From positions 1 through 20,465 of the forward strand of contig URKE01000035.1 in assembly GCA_900548285.1 (NCBI GenBank): a stretch of 20,465 bases of DNA, written 5' to 3'. Origin of the DNA: an uncultured Eubacteriales bacterium (GTDB lineage: Bacteria; Bacillota; Clostridia; Christensenellales; Borkfalkiaceae). The position numbers and the translations under genes were made by a program. Below, piece after piece: positions 1-8,584 of this stretch. The notes below the pieces were generated by a model that was given only the letters and a program-made list of their open reading frames with translations, had not been told where the DNA came from and did not search any database. Each line of letters begins with the position of its first letter. Positions within the stretch are counted from its first letter, which is position 1.

Positions 1-122
1 ACAGGCAAAAAAGACGGCTTTAAGGCTTAATAGGGTTCGAATCTCTCTCGGCTAACGTGACGGCGGCGATTGCGAAAGTTGTTTGAAAAAATAAATTATT
101 GTAAATAACCGCGATCGAATTA

Positions 123-151
123 TTGACAAATTATATAATTAATGCTAAAAT
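123..151 (+). promoter_or_regulatory. Promoter of the LRR lipoprotein gene
   Basis: A perfect -35 TTGACA at 123-128 is followed by a 17-bp spacer and a -10 TAAAAT at 146-151. The bases just before the -10 are TGC, which gives an extended -10 as well. This is a near-consensus sigma-70/SigA promoter. Transcription should start near 158, leaving a leader of about 90 nt before the ATG at 250. Confidence 0.8.
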
Positions 152-190
152 TTTAAAGAATATTAACAATAAAATTGACGAATGTGGCTT

Positions 191-232
191 CGTTTCGCAA
201 ACGTTCCGGTTTTGCGAAGCGCTTGTTTTTTT
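191..232 (+). terminator. Terminator-like hairpin inside the leader (possible attenuator)
   Basis: Arms at 191-201 and 211-221 pair over 11 bp (one G-T pair) around a 9-nt loop; the core is TTCGCAAA/TTTGCGAA. Seven T residues follow at 226-232. It lies between the promoter at 123-151 and the ribosome site at 237-242, so it could terminate transcription before the gene. A smaller, mutually exclusive hairpin CGTTT-CGC-AAACG at 191-203 shares the 5' arm and could act as an antiterminator. The structure is seen; the regulatory role is inferred. Confidence 0.5.
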
Positions 233-249
233 CGTCAAGGAGAGAAAGA

Positions 250-1551
250 ATGAAAAAACTCATTGCTTTTATTTTAACACTCGCGCTTGCGACGACTCTT
301 TTCGCAACGCTTACGTCGTGCGACGGCGACAGCAAGAAAGATACCACGGTTAAATACACGTGGGACATCACCGAAGCGGACGGCGAAGTTACGCTTAACG
401 GCTACACCGTTTCGGACGGCGCGAAAGATCTCATCGCGGACAAGAAATACAAGGAACTTGCGAAAGGATTTACCGCCAACAATACCGACGGGAAAACCTA
501 TGACGAGAACACCGTTAAAACGGTAACCATTCCCGAAAAAGTAACTAAAATCTCGGCTAACGCTATCGACAGTCTTTCTTTCATCGAAGAACTCGTCGTC
601 GGCAAAAACGTTAAAGAAATCGAACTCGGCGCGTTCTCGAACCTTTCCTCGCTCAAGAAAATAACTCTTCCGTTCGTCGGCTCGATGAAGGGCGCGGCAG
701 ACGTAACCAACGATATGATCGGCGCGGCAAACGCAAAGAAACTTTTCGGTTACATCTTCGGAACGGCTTCCACTTCGTCGCTCACTTCCTGCACGCAGAC
801 TTATAACGACGGGGCTTCGGGCAACACCGCGACTTATTACATCCCCACCACTCTCGAAACGGTTGTGGTTACGGGTACTATCGCTGCCGCCGAAAAGACG
901 ATTAAAGTCAACAAAAACGAGGACGGCGAATACGTTCTTCCCGCCGAAGGCGAAGAGGGCAAATACGAAATCACCGTTAAAACTTATGCGGATTGCGCCG
1001 TTCAGCCTTACGCTTTCTACGGCATCACTACCATAAAGACCGTTTACCTTAAAGGAAACGACGTTTTCGCGAACACGTTCAACGGTTGCACCGCTCTCAA
1101 AAACGTTTACATCGAGGGCGAAAAAGTCACCGTAGGCAAAAGCGCGTTCAACGGTTGCACCGCTTTGAAAAACGTTACGACAGAAGAAAAAGTCGGTTTC
1201 AAGGGCATTGCCGTAATCGGTGAAAGCGCGTTCAGCGGTTGCACGACGCTCGGCGTAAGCAGCGAATTCGCTCTCGGACAGTTCAACCTTACCGATTGCG
1301 AAAAAATCGGCAAAAGCGCGTTCAGCGGCTGCACCGGTCTCGTAACCGTAAACCTCAGCGCAAGTATTCCGCTTGACGACGGAGTTTCCGTCGAAGAAAA
1401 GGCGTTCAACGGTTGCACCGGAATCATCGCCGTAAAGAAAGGCGATACCGTCGTCGTTTCCAAAGACGTTCAGATGATAAAAGGCAGCCCGCTTGCAAAG
1501 ATTTTCTCCGGCTGCTCGGATACTCTTTACAAAGAAGATAAAAAAATCTGA
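250..1551 (+). CDS. BspA-like leucine-rich-repeat surface lipoprotein
   Basis: The 433-aa product has a lipoprotein signal peptide: a Lys-rich start, a hydrophobic core and the lipobox LTSC with Cys24 as the lipidated residue. The mature part carries LRR_5/BspA-type repeats, loose at about 95-145 and 254-275, then five clear copies of the A/T-F-x-G-C-T-x-L motif starting near residues 276, 299, 327, 357 and 385. Proteins of this class sit on the cell surface and often bind host or bacterial proteins; no ligand can be read from the sequence. The ATG at 250 is chosen because AAGGAG (237-242) lies 7 nt upstream and the signal peptide begins exactly there; an in-frame extension to 175 would overlap the leader hairpin. 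The gene is monocistronic, with its own promoter and terminator, and faces the minus-strand cluster. The family call is firm; the function is unknown. Confidence 0.85.
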   Translation: MKKLIAFILTLALATTLFATLTSCDGDSKKDTTVKYTWDITEADGEVTLNGYTVSDGAKDLIADKKYKELAKGFTANNTDGKTYDENTVKTVTIPEKVTKISANAIDSLSFIEELVVGKNVKEIELGAFSNLSSLKKITLPFVGSMKGAADVTNDMIGAANAKKLFGYIFGTASTSSLTSCTQTYNDGASGNTATYYIPTTLETVVVTGTIAAAEKTIKVNKNEDGEYVLPAEGEEGKYEITVKTYADCAVQPYAFYGITTIKTVYLKGNDVFANTFNGCTALKNVYIEGEKVTVGKSAFNGCTALKNVTTEEKVGFKGIAVIGESAFSGCTTLGVSSEFALGQFNLTDCEKIGKSAFSGCTGLVTVNLSASIPLDDGVSVEEKAFNGCTGIIAVKKGDTVVVSKDVQMIKGSPLAKIFSGCSDTLYKEDKKI

Positions 1552-1683
1552 TGACGATCGCGTAGCCGAAAACCGCATAACCGTATTTACCCCCGCAAAC
1601 AAGAGCGGACACATCGGGTAAGTTCGGAAAATCCGGCAAACCGACGACAAATTTAAACGAATAATTTAAAAGCATATTTAAAC

Positions 1684-1725
1684 CCCCCGCGACCGGTTTT
1701 TAACCGCTCGCGGGGGTGTTTTTTT
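1684..1725 (+). terminator. Rho-independent terminator of the LRR lipoprotein gene
   Basis: The stem is CCCCCGCGA (1684-1692) with TCGCGGGGG (1708-1716), then one C-C mismatch, then CGGTT/AACCG around a TTT loop. It is followed by TG and seven T residues (1719-1725). It lies about 130 bp after the stop codon at 1551. Confidence 0.92.
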
Positions 1726-1845
1726 ACTCGTTAGGGATTATTCCATTCGTAATCACTAATTACCGAAAAGGCGTCTTTTTCGCAATTTTCCGCGACCTTT
1801 CGGGCGCGGGAATGATGGACAATCAGTAACAATCGCGCAGACTAG

Positions 1846-1953
1846 CCGAGCTCTGCAACGATCAGATTCATCCTTGCATGGAAAGGAAAAGAAGACGAAA
1901 ACGAAACGGCCGTCGCTCTGCCCGACTTGTGTTTAAGAAAAATCAAAGCAGGA
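1846..1953 (+). pseudogene. Possible start-less gene remnant
   Basis: After a stop at 1843-1845, one frame is open to a TAA at 1951-1953 for 35 codons. Its composition and codon use resemble the real genes here (many GAA, AAA, GCN; a stretch reading WKGKEDENETAVALPDL). There is no ATG, GTG or TTG start with a ribosome site, and no recognisable family. It may be the tail of a decayed gene or chance. Confidence 0.15.
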
Positions 1954-2044
1954 TAATAAATTTGTTGTTTTTCTGCGATAATCGACTTATAAGCAGACTT
2001 TCGGATTGTATTGCCGCTTTATTTCTCACATAAAAACCGCATAT

Positions 2045-2092
2045 AAAAGACCTTGAAACCGAACAATCACAGTTCGCATTTCAAGGTCTTTT
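2045..2092 (-). terminator. Terminator of the minus-strand surface/ABC cluster
   Basis: A perfect 14-bp inverted repeat (2045-2058 with 2079-2092; AAAAGACCTTGAAA on the plus strand) encloses a second 5-bp stem CGAAC/GTTCG. On the minus strand the stem ends in TCTTTT and starts 39 bp after the stop of the DUF4838 gene. The symmetric A and T ends could also let it work for plus-strand transcripts. Confidence 0.8.
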
Positions 2093-2130
2093 CAATAGGG
2101 ATTCCGGACGTTTATATGGAAGTTCGGTCG

Positions 2131-3945
2131 TTAAACCACGTACTTGTCGCTTGTGTGCAGAATTTTCACTTCCGTTTCGGTAAACGCAACGTATCTTTCG
2201 AGCGAATAATTTTCTCTTGCTCTGTCGATTCCGGCAAACTTTGCCGCCAGAACGAACTCCTCGCGTTTCCGCGCTCTGTCTTCTTCGTTTCCGTTCGGAA
2301 AATACGAATAGTAGTTGATGTAAATCAGGTCGAGCGGAGTGGTTTTTACGCCCGCAAGGCGTCTGAGGTAAACTTCTCTCTCGTTACCCGCAAAGCGTTC
2401 CTTTATCTTTATTTCCCCGTCTTCGATCGCTTTAATCGCTTTTTGAAGCATTTCGTAAGGGTTATTTTCGCCGCTTGTGAAATTGCCGAAAGTTGTGAAT
2501 TTTATATCTTCGCCGTCGGCAAGTTTTTTGGCGTAGTTATCGGAAAACAACCGTATAAACTCTCTTACGTTATCCGCGGCAACCGAATAATACCCGTCGA
2601 TATACTCGTCTATAAGTCGATTAGCAGACTTTTTACTTCCGTTCATCAATTGCCGGTAAGCGTAAGCGCGCATATTGCACTGCCAATTTTTTCGGCTGTC
2701 GTTACTTCCCTGCATACAAAGATAAGTTATGCCGTAATTCTTGAAACCTTTAACGTTAGCGTCTATGTTTTTGAACGAATCGTAATAACCGAAATAGTTA
2801 TTGAAAGCAATATCGTAAGCCCAGAACCAGAACTCTTTTGCGATATATCCCCACTCGCGCGTCGTCTTGATTATTTCTTCCTGTCGCGCGTCGAAATAGT
2901 GATAAGCGGCGTTGGAAAACAGCGCGAATTGTATCACGAGATTTTCGTCGGCGATCACGCTTTCGTCAATCGGGACGATTTTTCCGTTTTCTTGTTTTAC
3001 GGGCGCTTCTTTTGTATAATCATAAGCGAAAGTCATGAGTTTTACCGTTTTGCCGAGATTCTTTTTCGCTCTTTCGTTCACTCCGCGTATAACGGCGTTG
3101 CAAAACCGCACCAGCAATCCGCTGCGTTTATATTTCGCGGCTAAACGGCGATTGTTTTCATCGTCGAAATAGTCCGAACCGTCTTCCTGCGTAAGCATAA
3201 AAGTCGTTACGTCAGGATACGTTACGACGTCTTTATACATTTCGTCGATAACCGCTTTCACAACGCTTTCCGACGTTTTTTCGTCGACCGTTCCGTCTTC
3301 GCAAAGCCCGTTCGTTATATCGATCGTAGTCATTTTTTCGTCGTTGACGACTATGTGACGATAGAATTCGGGGTGAGTATTACCGTACTTTTCGTAAGGA
3401 ACGTAATAGTGGAAGTTATGAGATACGTTCCTGCCGTAAACTTCGATCTTGCCGCCGTGAGCGTCGTCGGATTCGGTATACACGTCCTTTATTCTGACCT
3501 TCGCCATAAAGTCCTGATCGGCTAAACTTTGAAAAGTATCTCCGACGAGATAAGTCCGCATTTCGAAAAGCGGTTCATAGACGTATCTTTCCACCTTAAC
3601 GACGTCTTTTTTCGGAACGATTTCGCAATCGGCGGTCAGAAACTTAACTCCTAAACACTCCTCGACGAACGCGAAAGCGGCGTAAACGACCGCCATTTGC
3701 GTTTTGCCGGTTATCGTTATATCGTTACCCTGCGCGTCGATTATGAACCCGTCCGCATGAGGCGTGCCGAGATTCGCGTCGACTTTAAGAAGAATTTTAT
3801 ATTCGCCGTCATCGGATAAACTGACGCCCGTAACCGCGAAAACGTATTTTTTTATCGTTTCCGTCGCTTTTTTTTCGACCGCTTCCGTAAGTTTTTCCGC
3901 GCGAACGGAATATTTATTCAGAGTTTGATTGTCAATTGTCAGCAT
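2131..3945 (-). CDS. DUF4838 domain protein, probably glycoside-hydrolase-related
   Basis: The 604-aa product matches the DUF4838 pattern: an N-terminal alpha/beta region resembling the alpha-glucuronidase N-terminal (GH67N-like) fold at about 1-110, then the DUF4838 region at about 150-430 with its NFHYYVPYEKY...HPEFY segment (HPEF at 191-194). Relatives are found with carbohydrate-degradation genes; the activity is not established. Unlike the other non-transport proteins of this cluster it has no signal peptide and starts directly in the first domain, so it may act in the cytoplasm on imported sugars. The ATG at 3945 lies only 4 nt after the stop of the upstream gene and has no clear Shine-Dalgarno, so translational coupling is likely. 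It is the last gene before the terminator at 2045-2092. Confidence 0.8.
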   Translation of the reverse strand: MLTIDNQTLNKYSVRAEKLTEAVEKKATETIKKYVFAVTGVSLSDDGEYKILLKVDANLGTPHADGFIIDAQGNDITITGKTQMAVVYAAFAFVEECLGVKFLTADCEIVPKKDVVKVERYVYEPLFEMRTYLVGDTFQSLADQDFMAKVRIKDVYTESDDAHGGKIEVYGRNVSHNFHYYVPYEKYGNTHPEFYRHIVVNDEKMTTIDITNGLCEDGTVDEKTSESVVKAVIDEMYKDVVTYPDVTTFMLTQEDGSDYFDDENNRRLAAKYKRSGLLVRFCNAVIRGVNERAKKNLGKTVKLMTFAYDYTKEAPVKQENGKIVPIDESVIADENLVIQFALFSNAAYHYFDARQEEIIKTTREWGYIAKEFWFWAYDIAFNNYFGYYDSFKNIDANVKGFKNYGITYLCMQGSNDSRKNWQCNMRAYAYRQLMNGSKKSANRLIDEYIDGYYSVAADNVREFIRLFSDNYAKKLADGEDIKFTTFGNFTSGENNPYEMLQKAIKAIEDGEIKIKERFAGNEREVYLRRLAGVKTTPLDLIYINYYSYFPNGNEEDRARKREEFVLAAKFAGIDRARENYSLERYVAFTETEVKILHTSDKYVV

Positions 3946-3949
3946 CTTG

Positions 3950-5443
3950 TTATTTGAGAACTACGAGTACACCTTCGCCCGCCTCGAGCGTAAGCGGCAG
4001 ATTTTTAGCCGCGACTTCCGCCGATACGGCGCGCTGAATTACTTCGTAGCCATAGGTTTTATCAAAGTTGAGAGTTACGTTCGCCTTATCCTTTCTCGAA
4101 TAATTGACGACGTAGAGCGCGGTGCCGCCGTTGTAATCGAAACAACCGACGAAACAATCGTCGCCTGAAACGGAAGTAAGTTGACGGAATTTACCGTCTC
4201 TTATAAGTTCCTCTCTGTCGTCCGCCTGCGTATCGGCGAGAAGATTTGCTTTTTCGCCGTGTACTATCATACCGATATTCGCGCTGTTCATCAGAACGTG
4301 GTCTATCGCCTTAATCTGCGTGTTTGCTTTCTGAACGTAATAATACCAGCGCGTTTTATTGCCTGCCGCCGAAATTATGCCGTTACGGTCGAAATCGTAA
4401 GTTCCGCCGGGCGCGTAAGCGAAATGCACAGGCTCGACGAGCGGAAAGTACTGTATTGCCTTGCAGCCGTAGCAAAGCGCGATATTCACGTCGAACAACA
4501 GTTCTCCCTCGTCGGGATACGGATCTACCGATTCGATTTCCTGCGCGGCGTCGTTCCATTGACCGCCGGCCTGCAACATTCTCCACATCGGCACTCCGTA
4601 ATTATTCGCAAGCGAACGAATTTGCGAAAGTTGCGTGAACATCATCGAAAGTTCTTTGTCGGGCGTGTCCTTTTGCGTGTAGAAATAACCCGTGGCCGAC
4701 AAAAACGGCACTTTAATTTCGCCGTAAATCTTATCGAAATATTGTTTCTGCGTAATTTGCTCTTCCCAGCCGCCGTAAGTCAGATCGCCGCCGCCGTAGC
4801 CGAGCGAATTGACGTATAGTTCGGCATTGCCGTAGTCCACTTCGCGTAAGACGTCGTAAGTTGCCTTCAACGCGTCGAGTTGATACCAGAAGGGTTCGTC
4901 CGCGCCCTTTATTCCGAGGAAGGAATCGTACGCGGCGTACGCGGAAATGTAATTCGTCATTTCGGTCACGCCGAAAGGCATTTTATCGCCCGCGGTGTAG
5001 CGTTTGGAAGCGTCGTCCTGTCTTCCGCAGAACGACGTTATCGAATTGACGTTCGCGAACAGACCTATTCCGTATTTTTCACCGAGTTCGAGCGTCCTTT
5101 TTACCGTAGCCGAATCTTCGTCTCTGGAATACACCACCATATTTACGCCGGCGTCGGAGATAAGTCCGAAATACTTATCGCTTACCATCTGAGGAATTTC
5201 AAGTCCGTCGATAGTTCCGCCCGAATTATAAACTCCGTAAAAGCCGCCGATCGGCATAACGTCTTTACCTCCCAGAAAGTCGAAGTAAAGCGAGTTATAT
5301 TCGGCCGCTACGCCTTTTTCGGAAACGTAGTAATTACCGTTGGTAAGTTTTTTAACGTCGTCGGCTGTCGTCTTGTTTGCGCAACCCGCGGAACAAACCG
5401 CAAGCGCGCCAGCCATCATAACGGAAAGGGCTTTCTTATTCAT
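3950..5443 (-). CDS. Lipoprotein with a TIM-barrel glycoside-hydrolase-like fold
   Basis: The 497-aa product begins with a lipoprotein signal (Cys21, preceded by CSAG). The body looks like a clan-A type beta/alpha barrel followed by a small C-terminal beta domain (about 415-497). The segment FLGIKGADEPFW at about 175-186 places Asp182-Glu183-Pro184 where clan-A hydrolases carry the acid/base Glu; the nucleophile cannot be named with confidence. A WYYYVQKANTQIKAIDHVL segment (about 366-384) is of the kind seen at the end of such barrels. It is probably an extracellular, membrane-tethered glycosidase or glycan-binding relative. The ATG at 5443 has AAGGAG 8 nt upstream and overlaps the end of the preceding gene by 8 bp. 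The fold call is moderate; the substrate is unknown. Confidence 0.7.
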   Translation of the reverse strand: MNKKALSVMMAGALAVCSAGCANKTTADDVKKLTNGNYYVSEKGVAAEYNSLYFDFLGGKDVMPIGGFYGVYNSGGTIDGLEIPQMVSDKYFGLISDAGVNMVVYSRDEDSATVKRTLELGEKYGIGLFANVNSITSFCGRQDDASKRYTAGDKMPFGVTEMTNYISAYAAYDSFLGIKGADEPFWYQLDALKATYDVLREVDYGNAELYVNSLGYGGGDLTYGGWEEQITQKQYFDKIYGEIKVPFLSATGYFYTQKDTPDKELSMMFTQLSQIRSLANNYGVPMWRMLQAGGQWNDAAQEIESVDPYPDEGELLFDVNIALCYGCKAIQYFPLVEPVHFAYAPGGTYDFDRNGIISAAGNKTRWYYYVQKANTQIKAIDHVLMNSANIGMIVHGEKANLLADTQADDREELIRDGKFRQLTSVSGDDCFVGCFDYNGGTALYVVNYSRKDKANVTLNFDKTYGYEVIQRAVSAEVAAKNLPLTLEAGEGVLVVLK

Positions 5444-7046
5444 GGTCTTTTCTCCTTTTCACAAAAGCGATAGCGCCTAATATCGGCAAAATCGTAAAGC
5501 CGCTCAAAGCCGCTCCGCAACCCGATTTTTCCGAAGTCGTTTTGCCGATTTTGTTCGTTATAAGGTCGCCGTCCGACCACTTGTCTGCGTAAACGAAGTC
5601 GGGTTCGGTTCTGTTTTTAACTCCGTTATACTCTATTTCGACGTTTTGCGGACGAATATCCTTGTTGACGATTTTTATATTATCGAAAGTATAACCGCAA
5701 TATCCGTAAGCCATAATCGCAATGCTTCCGTAAGGAGTATAACCTAAATCGTTTGAAAAAAGCGGTTCGGCAGGATAAGTTTTGCTGTCCGAAAGTTTAT
5801 ACCACACCGAAAAAACTCCGTCTTGCATAGATACCTTATAGTTGTATATTTTGCCTTCGTTCTTTTCGCTTAAAATATCCATTTCGACGGTTTTATACGT
5901 TGAAGGATATTCCTGCATTTTAGTGCTGTTAAGTTGGTTGTAAAGTCTATTTATCTTTCCTTCCACTTCCATAGTGTAAAGCACGTTTGTACGGGCGTGG
6001 TTGTCGAAAGAGCCTCTTCCGGTAGGTGCTTCGAGCGAAAATCCGAGCCAGCCGCTCGCCTTTTCTTTCACGACGTTTCCGTCCGCGTCTGTCACGGTCT
6101 TTCTCGTTACGTCGATAAGATCAAAAGTCATTTCAAAGTTGGAGTACGAGTATACCGAACTTATAAAGCACGGACGCCCCGTGAAAGTCAACGCGCCGTT
6201 TTCCACCTTTACTCCGCCCGACAGATTAGTTCCGTCGTTGGGGTCGGAACGAGTATAGAAGGCGTTGCCGTTGTATTCGTCTTTATCGAAAGATTCGGTA
6301 AGTTCGATAGGCGTGGCGGCGTTGGTATAGTCGTACGACTTAATCTTAACCGCCGATATCGTCGCTTCGCACACAGTCGTCTGACCTATGCAAACGCGCC
6401 CCGAAACGGAATGGTCCGTGTTGCCAACCGTCGCGTCGTCGCACAGCACGTACGGCGCGGAAACCCCCGCGGGAGCGATCGTAACGGTCATATACCCGTC
6501 CGTAACCAAAGACGCGTTAAGCGTGAAACTGCTGCCGAAATCAAGCGACGGATATTCGACGGGAGCAACTATATCCGTCTTTGCCCCGCTTTCTTCGTCG
6601 AATTTGCAAACGCCGACTTTGAGCCGATCGTTATCGTTGACGAAATACACCTCGCTCGTCCCTTTTTCTCCGAGTTCGCCCGCGATTTTATCCATTCCGT
6701 ACGAAACCGCAAAGCGGTTGTTTTCACCGCTCGGAATATCGGAAATCGTCAGCGTGAAAGACGAGGTATAAATTTCGTCTATTCCGTCGGCGGAACAATC
6801 CTTAAAAACAGATCTCGTGGTAATCCTTGCGTCTTCGCTGCAATCGCCGTCGAAAACAACGGCGTCGTTCTCGGATTTTACGTTGCCGGCAATTCTCCAT
6901 TTACCTTTGTCGAGTTGACCGGTAATGGAAGCTTTATCCGCAACGTTAACGTTCGATTTACCTGCGTTCGCAACGGTAACGGCAGGAAGGGCGCACAGCG
7001 CGAGCGCAATGCACGCAGGCGCGATTTTTTGTAATAATTTCTTCAT
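5436..7046 (-). CDS. Secreted surface protein with two LamG-like regions and a GCG-type C-terminal anchor
   Basis: The 536-aa product has a signal peptide ending near Ala28 (VTVANA) and no lipobox. Two beta-rich stretches (about 40-235 and 250-462) look like concanavalin/LamG-type jelly rolls; the second (SGWLGFSLEAPTGRG..., ending near YTFDNIKIV) resembles the fold common in glycan-binding and 3-keto-disaccharide-hydrolase-like proteins. No catalytic motif is visible. The C-terminus is SGCG (Cys510), a hydrophobic stretch, then KRRK, the same pattern as three other proteins of this cluster. AAAGGGG precedes the ATG by 6-9 nt. It starts 3 nt after the solute-binding protein gene and overlaps the next gene by 8 bp, so it is firmly in the operon. 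A role in surface glycan capture is inferred. Confidence 0.75.
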   Translation of the reverse strand: MKKLLQKIAPACIALALCALPAVTVANAGKSNVNVADKASITGQLDKGKWRIAGNVKSENDAVVFDGDCSEDARITTRSVFKDCSADGIDEIYTSSFTLTISDIPSGENNRFAVSYGMDKIAGELGEKGTSEVYFVNDNDRLKVGVCKFDEESGAKTDIVAPVEYPSLDFGSSFTLNASLVTDGYMTVTIAPAGVSAPYVLCDDATVGNTDHSVSGRVCIGQTTVCEATISAVKIKSYDYTNAATPIELTESFDKDEYNGNAFYTRSDPNDGTNLSGGVKVENGALTFTGRPCFISSVYSYSNFEMTFDLIDVTRKTVTDADGNVVKEKASGWLGFSLEAPTGRGSFDNHARTNVLYTMEVEGKINRLYNQLNSTKMQEYPSTYKTVEMDILSEKNEGKIYNYKVSMQDGVFSVWYKLSDSKTYPAEPLFSNDLGYTPYGSIAIMAYGYCGYTFDNIKIVNKDIRPQNVEIEYNGVKNRTEPDFVYADKWSDGDLITNKIGKTTSEKSGCGAALSGFTILPILGAIAFVKRRKDHE

Positions 7047-7049
7047 TTT

Positions 7050-8573
7050 TTACCCCTTTATACCCGCGTTTTTAAGCCACATCGTCCAGCCCGTCCTCGC
7101 GTCGTTTACGTTATTTTTGAATGCCGTCCAGAGAGCAGCCGCGCTCTGCGGATTATTCGTAGTAGTGAGTTGACCTACGATATCTACCGTGCCGTAAAGG
7201 TGAAGAGTCGCCGTTTTTGAAAATACGGGGCTCGTCGCGTTACCGTCGGTTACGTTGGTGTTGGTCTTACTTCTCGCGTATTGCTCTTTTTCGTGAGCCG
7301 TCCAGCCCGAAGTGTTTACGAGAGTTTCGTCCGTAAGGTTTGCGTTAGCCGAATAGTGCGTGGCGTTTATGAACTTTGCCAATCCTTCGTCGGAATAATA
7401 GTATTGAATAAATTTCTTTACGCCTTCCTTTGCGTTGGTATATTGGTTGACGATCATGGCGTGTTCGCTGCCGTTGTTATATACCATGGTTCTCGCGGCG
7501 TAAACTCTGTCCCAATCGGCTTGCGATACGTCGTAGCCGCTGCCGGTAAGCGAAACGGTCGCGCCGTTGTCGAGCACGTTATCGACAGCCGAAACAAGCG
7601 CGGCGAGTTCTTCGTCGTCGGCTACGGTGTCGAGTTTCTGGGCAAGCGCGCTGATAACGGGAGTACGCATCATCTTTATGTTCTTTTCTTTAAGCGCGTC
7701 CACCTCGCCGAACACCCAGTTGCCGTTTACCATCATGACCGCGTCGCCGAGATTGAACATTCTTGCGACCTTAAATTTGTCGGGGTCTTCGATACTCGTC
7801 TTGCTGTTAAGTAACGAGCCGAGAACGTCGAGAGCCTGTTTTCTGCCGTCCGTTTCGCTCAAATAAACGTCTTTCGACGGGGTTTTGCCCGACTCGTCTT
7901 TGAGTTGAAGCCAATTTTTGTTGTAATAATCGAGCCCTGCGTACTGCGCCATCCATGCTTTCACGAGATATTGATAATAACCCATTCTGGCGTCTTTAAG
8001 TTGGACGAAAGACGTTTTTTTACCGAGTGACGTAACGAGGTCTGCAAGTTCGTCGGTCGTTCTCGGAACGTCGATTCCCTCGTTTTCGAGAACGTCGGCA
8101 TAGTAGAAAATACCCGTCGTCGAGCCTGCCCAACCGAGTGTTTTCAACTCTCCGTTTTCGTTTTTAAGCGATTCGTAGAGAGATTTGTCGTATTTGTCCT
8201 TAATCGATTTCGTTTCGCCCGGTATGGTTTCGGTAACGATTTCGGAAAGGTCGGCGAACAAGTCTGTGTAGTTCATAAAAATCGACAACTGATTGAAGTA
8301 AATATCCGTAGTGTCGTTTTTACGTTTCTGCAAGGAATTGGCAACAGTCTGCGCGTTCTTGCTCGTTCTTAAATCTACTTTATATTCGGGATATTTATCC
8401 ATAAAGCCGGAAACTATATCTTCCATAAAGGTCTTTCCGAAACTACCTTCCCAGAACGATATTTCGATATCCGTCGCGCTGTTGGGCTTTTCCTTGTTGT
8501 TACAACCGGCAAACGCCGCGCAGGCAAGCCCCGCAGCGAGAGCCGCCGCAACGAATTTAACTGATTTTTTCAT
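7050..8573 (-). CDS. Sugar ABC transporter substrate-binding lipoprotein (family 1)
   Basis: The 507-aa product has a lipoprotein signal with AFAGC (Cys24), then the layout of family-1 extracellular solute-binding proteins: ISFWEGSFGKTFMEDIVSGF near the mature start, a YPEYKVDL strand, and LGWAGSTTGIFYYADVLENEGI with PRTTDELADLVTSL, the usual place where a full-length sugar-binding protein reads GIPYNxxLF...P.TWDE. The ligand is probably an oligosaccharide, but the specificity cannot be read. It is tethered outside the membrane and hands the sugar to the two permeases just upstream. AGGAGG (8581-8586) lies 7 nt before the ATG and overlaps the stop of the permease gene. No matching ATPase gene is in the window; such systems commonly borrow a shared MsmX-like ATPase. 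Confidence 0.9.
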   Translation of the reverse strand: MKKSVKFVAAALAAGLACAAFAGCNNKEKPNSATDIEISFWEGSFGKTFMEDIVSGFMDKYPEYKVDLRTSKNAQTVANSLQKRKNDTTDIYFNQLSIFMNYTDLFADLSEIVTETIPGETKSIKDKYDKSLYESLKNENGELKTLGWAGSTTGIFYYADVLENEGIDVPRTTDELADLVTSLGKKTSFVQLKDARMGYYQYLVKAWMAQYAGLDYYNKNWLQLKDESGKTPSKDVYLSETDGRKQALDVLGSLLNSKTSIEDPDKFKVARMFNLGDAVMMVNGNWVFGEVDALKEKNIKMMRTPVISALAQKLDTVADDEELAALVSAVDNVLDNGATVSLTGSGYDVSQADWDRVYAARTMVYNNGSEHAMIVNQYTNAKEGVKKFIQYYYSDEGLAKFINATHYSANANLTDETLVNTSGWTAHEKEQYARSKTNTNVTDGNATSPVFSKTATLHLYGTVDIVGQLTTTNNPQSAAALWTAFKNNVNDARTGWTMWLKNAGIKG

Positions 8574-8584
8574 AATTTAACCTC

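Larger units (their letters stand above)
1552..2130. other. Intergenic region between convergent genes
   Basis: About 580 bp without a convincing gene. It holds the terminator of the LRR gene (1684-1725), an imperfect inverted repeat (1731-1740/1750-1759, TTAGGGATTA against TAATCACTAA, 9-nt loop), a start-less coding-like stretch near 1846-1953 and the terminator of the minus-strand cluster (2045-2092). An ATG-started 51-codon reading frame from 1878 is Arg-rich and has no ribosome site, so it is not called. Confidence 0.6.

Noticed and set aside
1..30. Frame reading TGKKDGFKA then TAA, possibly the end of an upstream gene
   Set aside because: Only nine codons are visible; codon use fits but this is too little to call a gene.
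31..56. GGGTTCGAATC motif that looks like the T-arm of a tRNA
   Set aside because: The 5-bp T stem has a mismatch and a G-T pair, there is no CCA, and the bases at the expected anticodon-loop positions do not fit (no U33). The 5' part would lie outside the window.
274..1650. Long antisense frame opposite the LRR lipoprotein gene
   Set aside because: Low-complexity, Arg/Phe-rich translation without family features; a by-product of codon bias opposite a clear gene with promoter, ribosome site and terminator.
1731..1759. Imperfect inverted repeat TTAGGGATTA/TAATCACTAA
   Set aside because: Ten pairs with one mismatch in AT-rich intergenic sequence directly after a terminator; no T-tract, no partner gene, could be chance or simple-sequence debris.
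1878..2033. 51-codon ATG frame in the intergenic region
   Set aside because: Arg-rich composition unlike the real genes, no ribosome site, no recognisable family.
2053..3144. 363-codon plus-strand frame opposite the DUF4838 gene
   Set aside because: It starts inside the terminator hairpin and has shadow-like composition; the minus-strand protein matches a known family.
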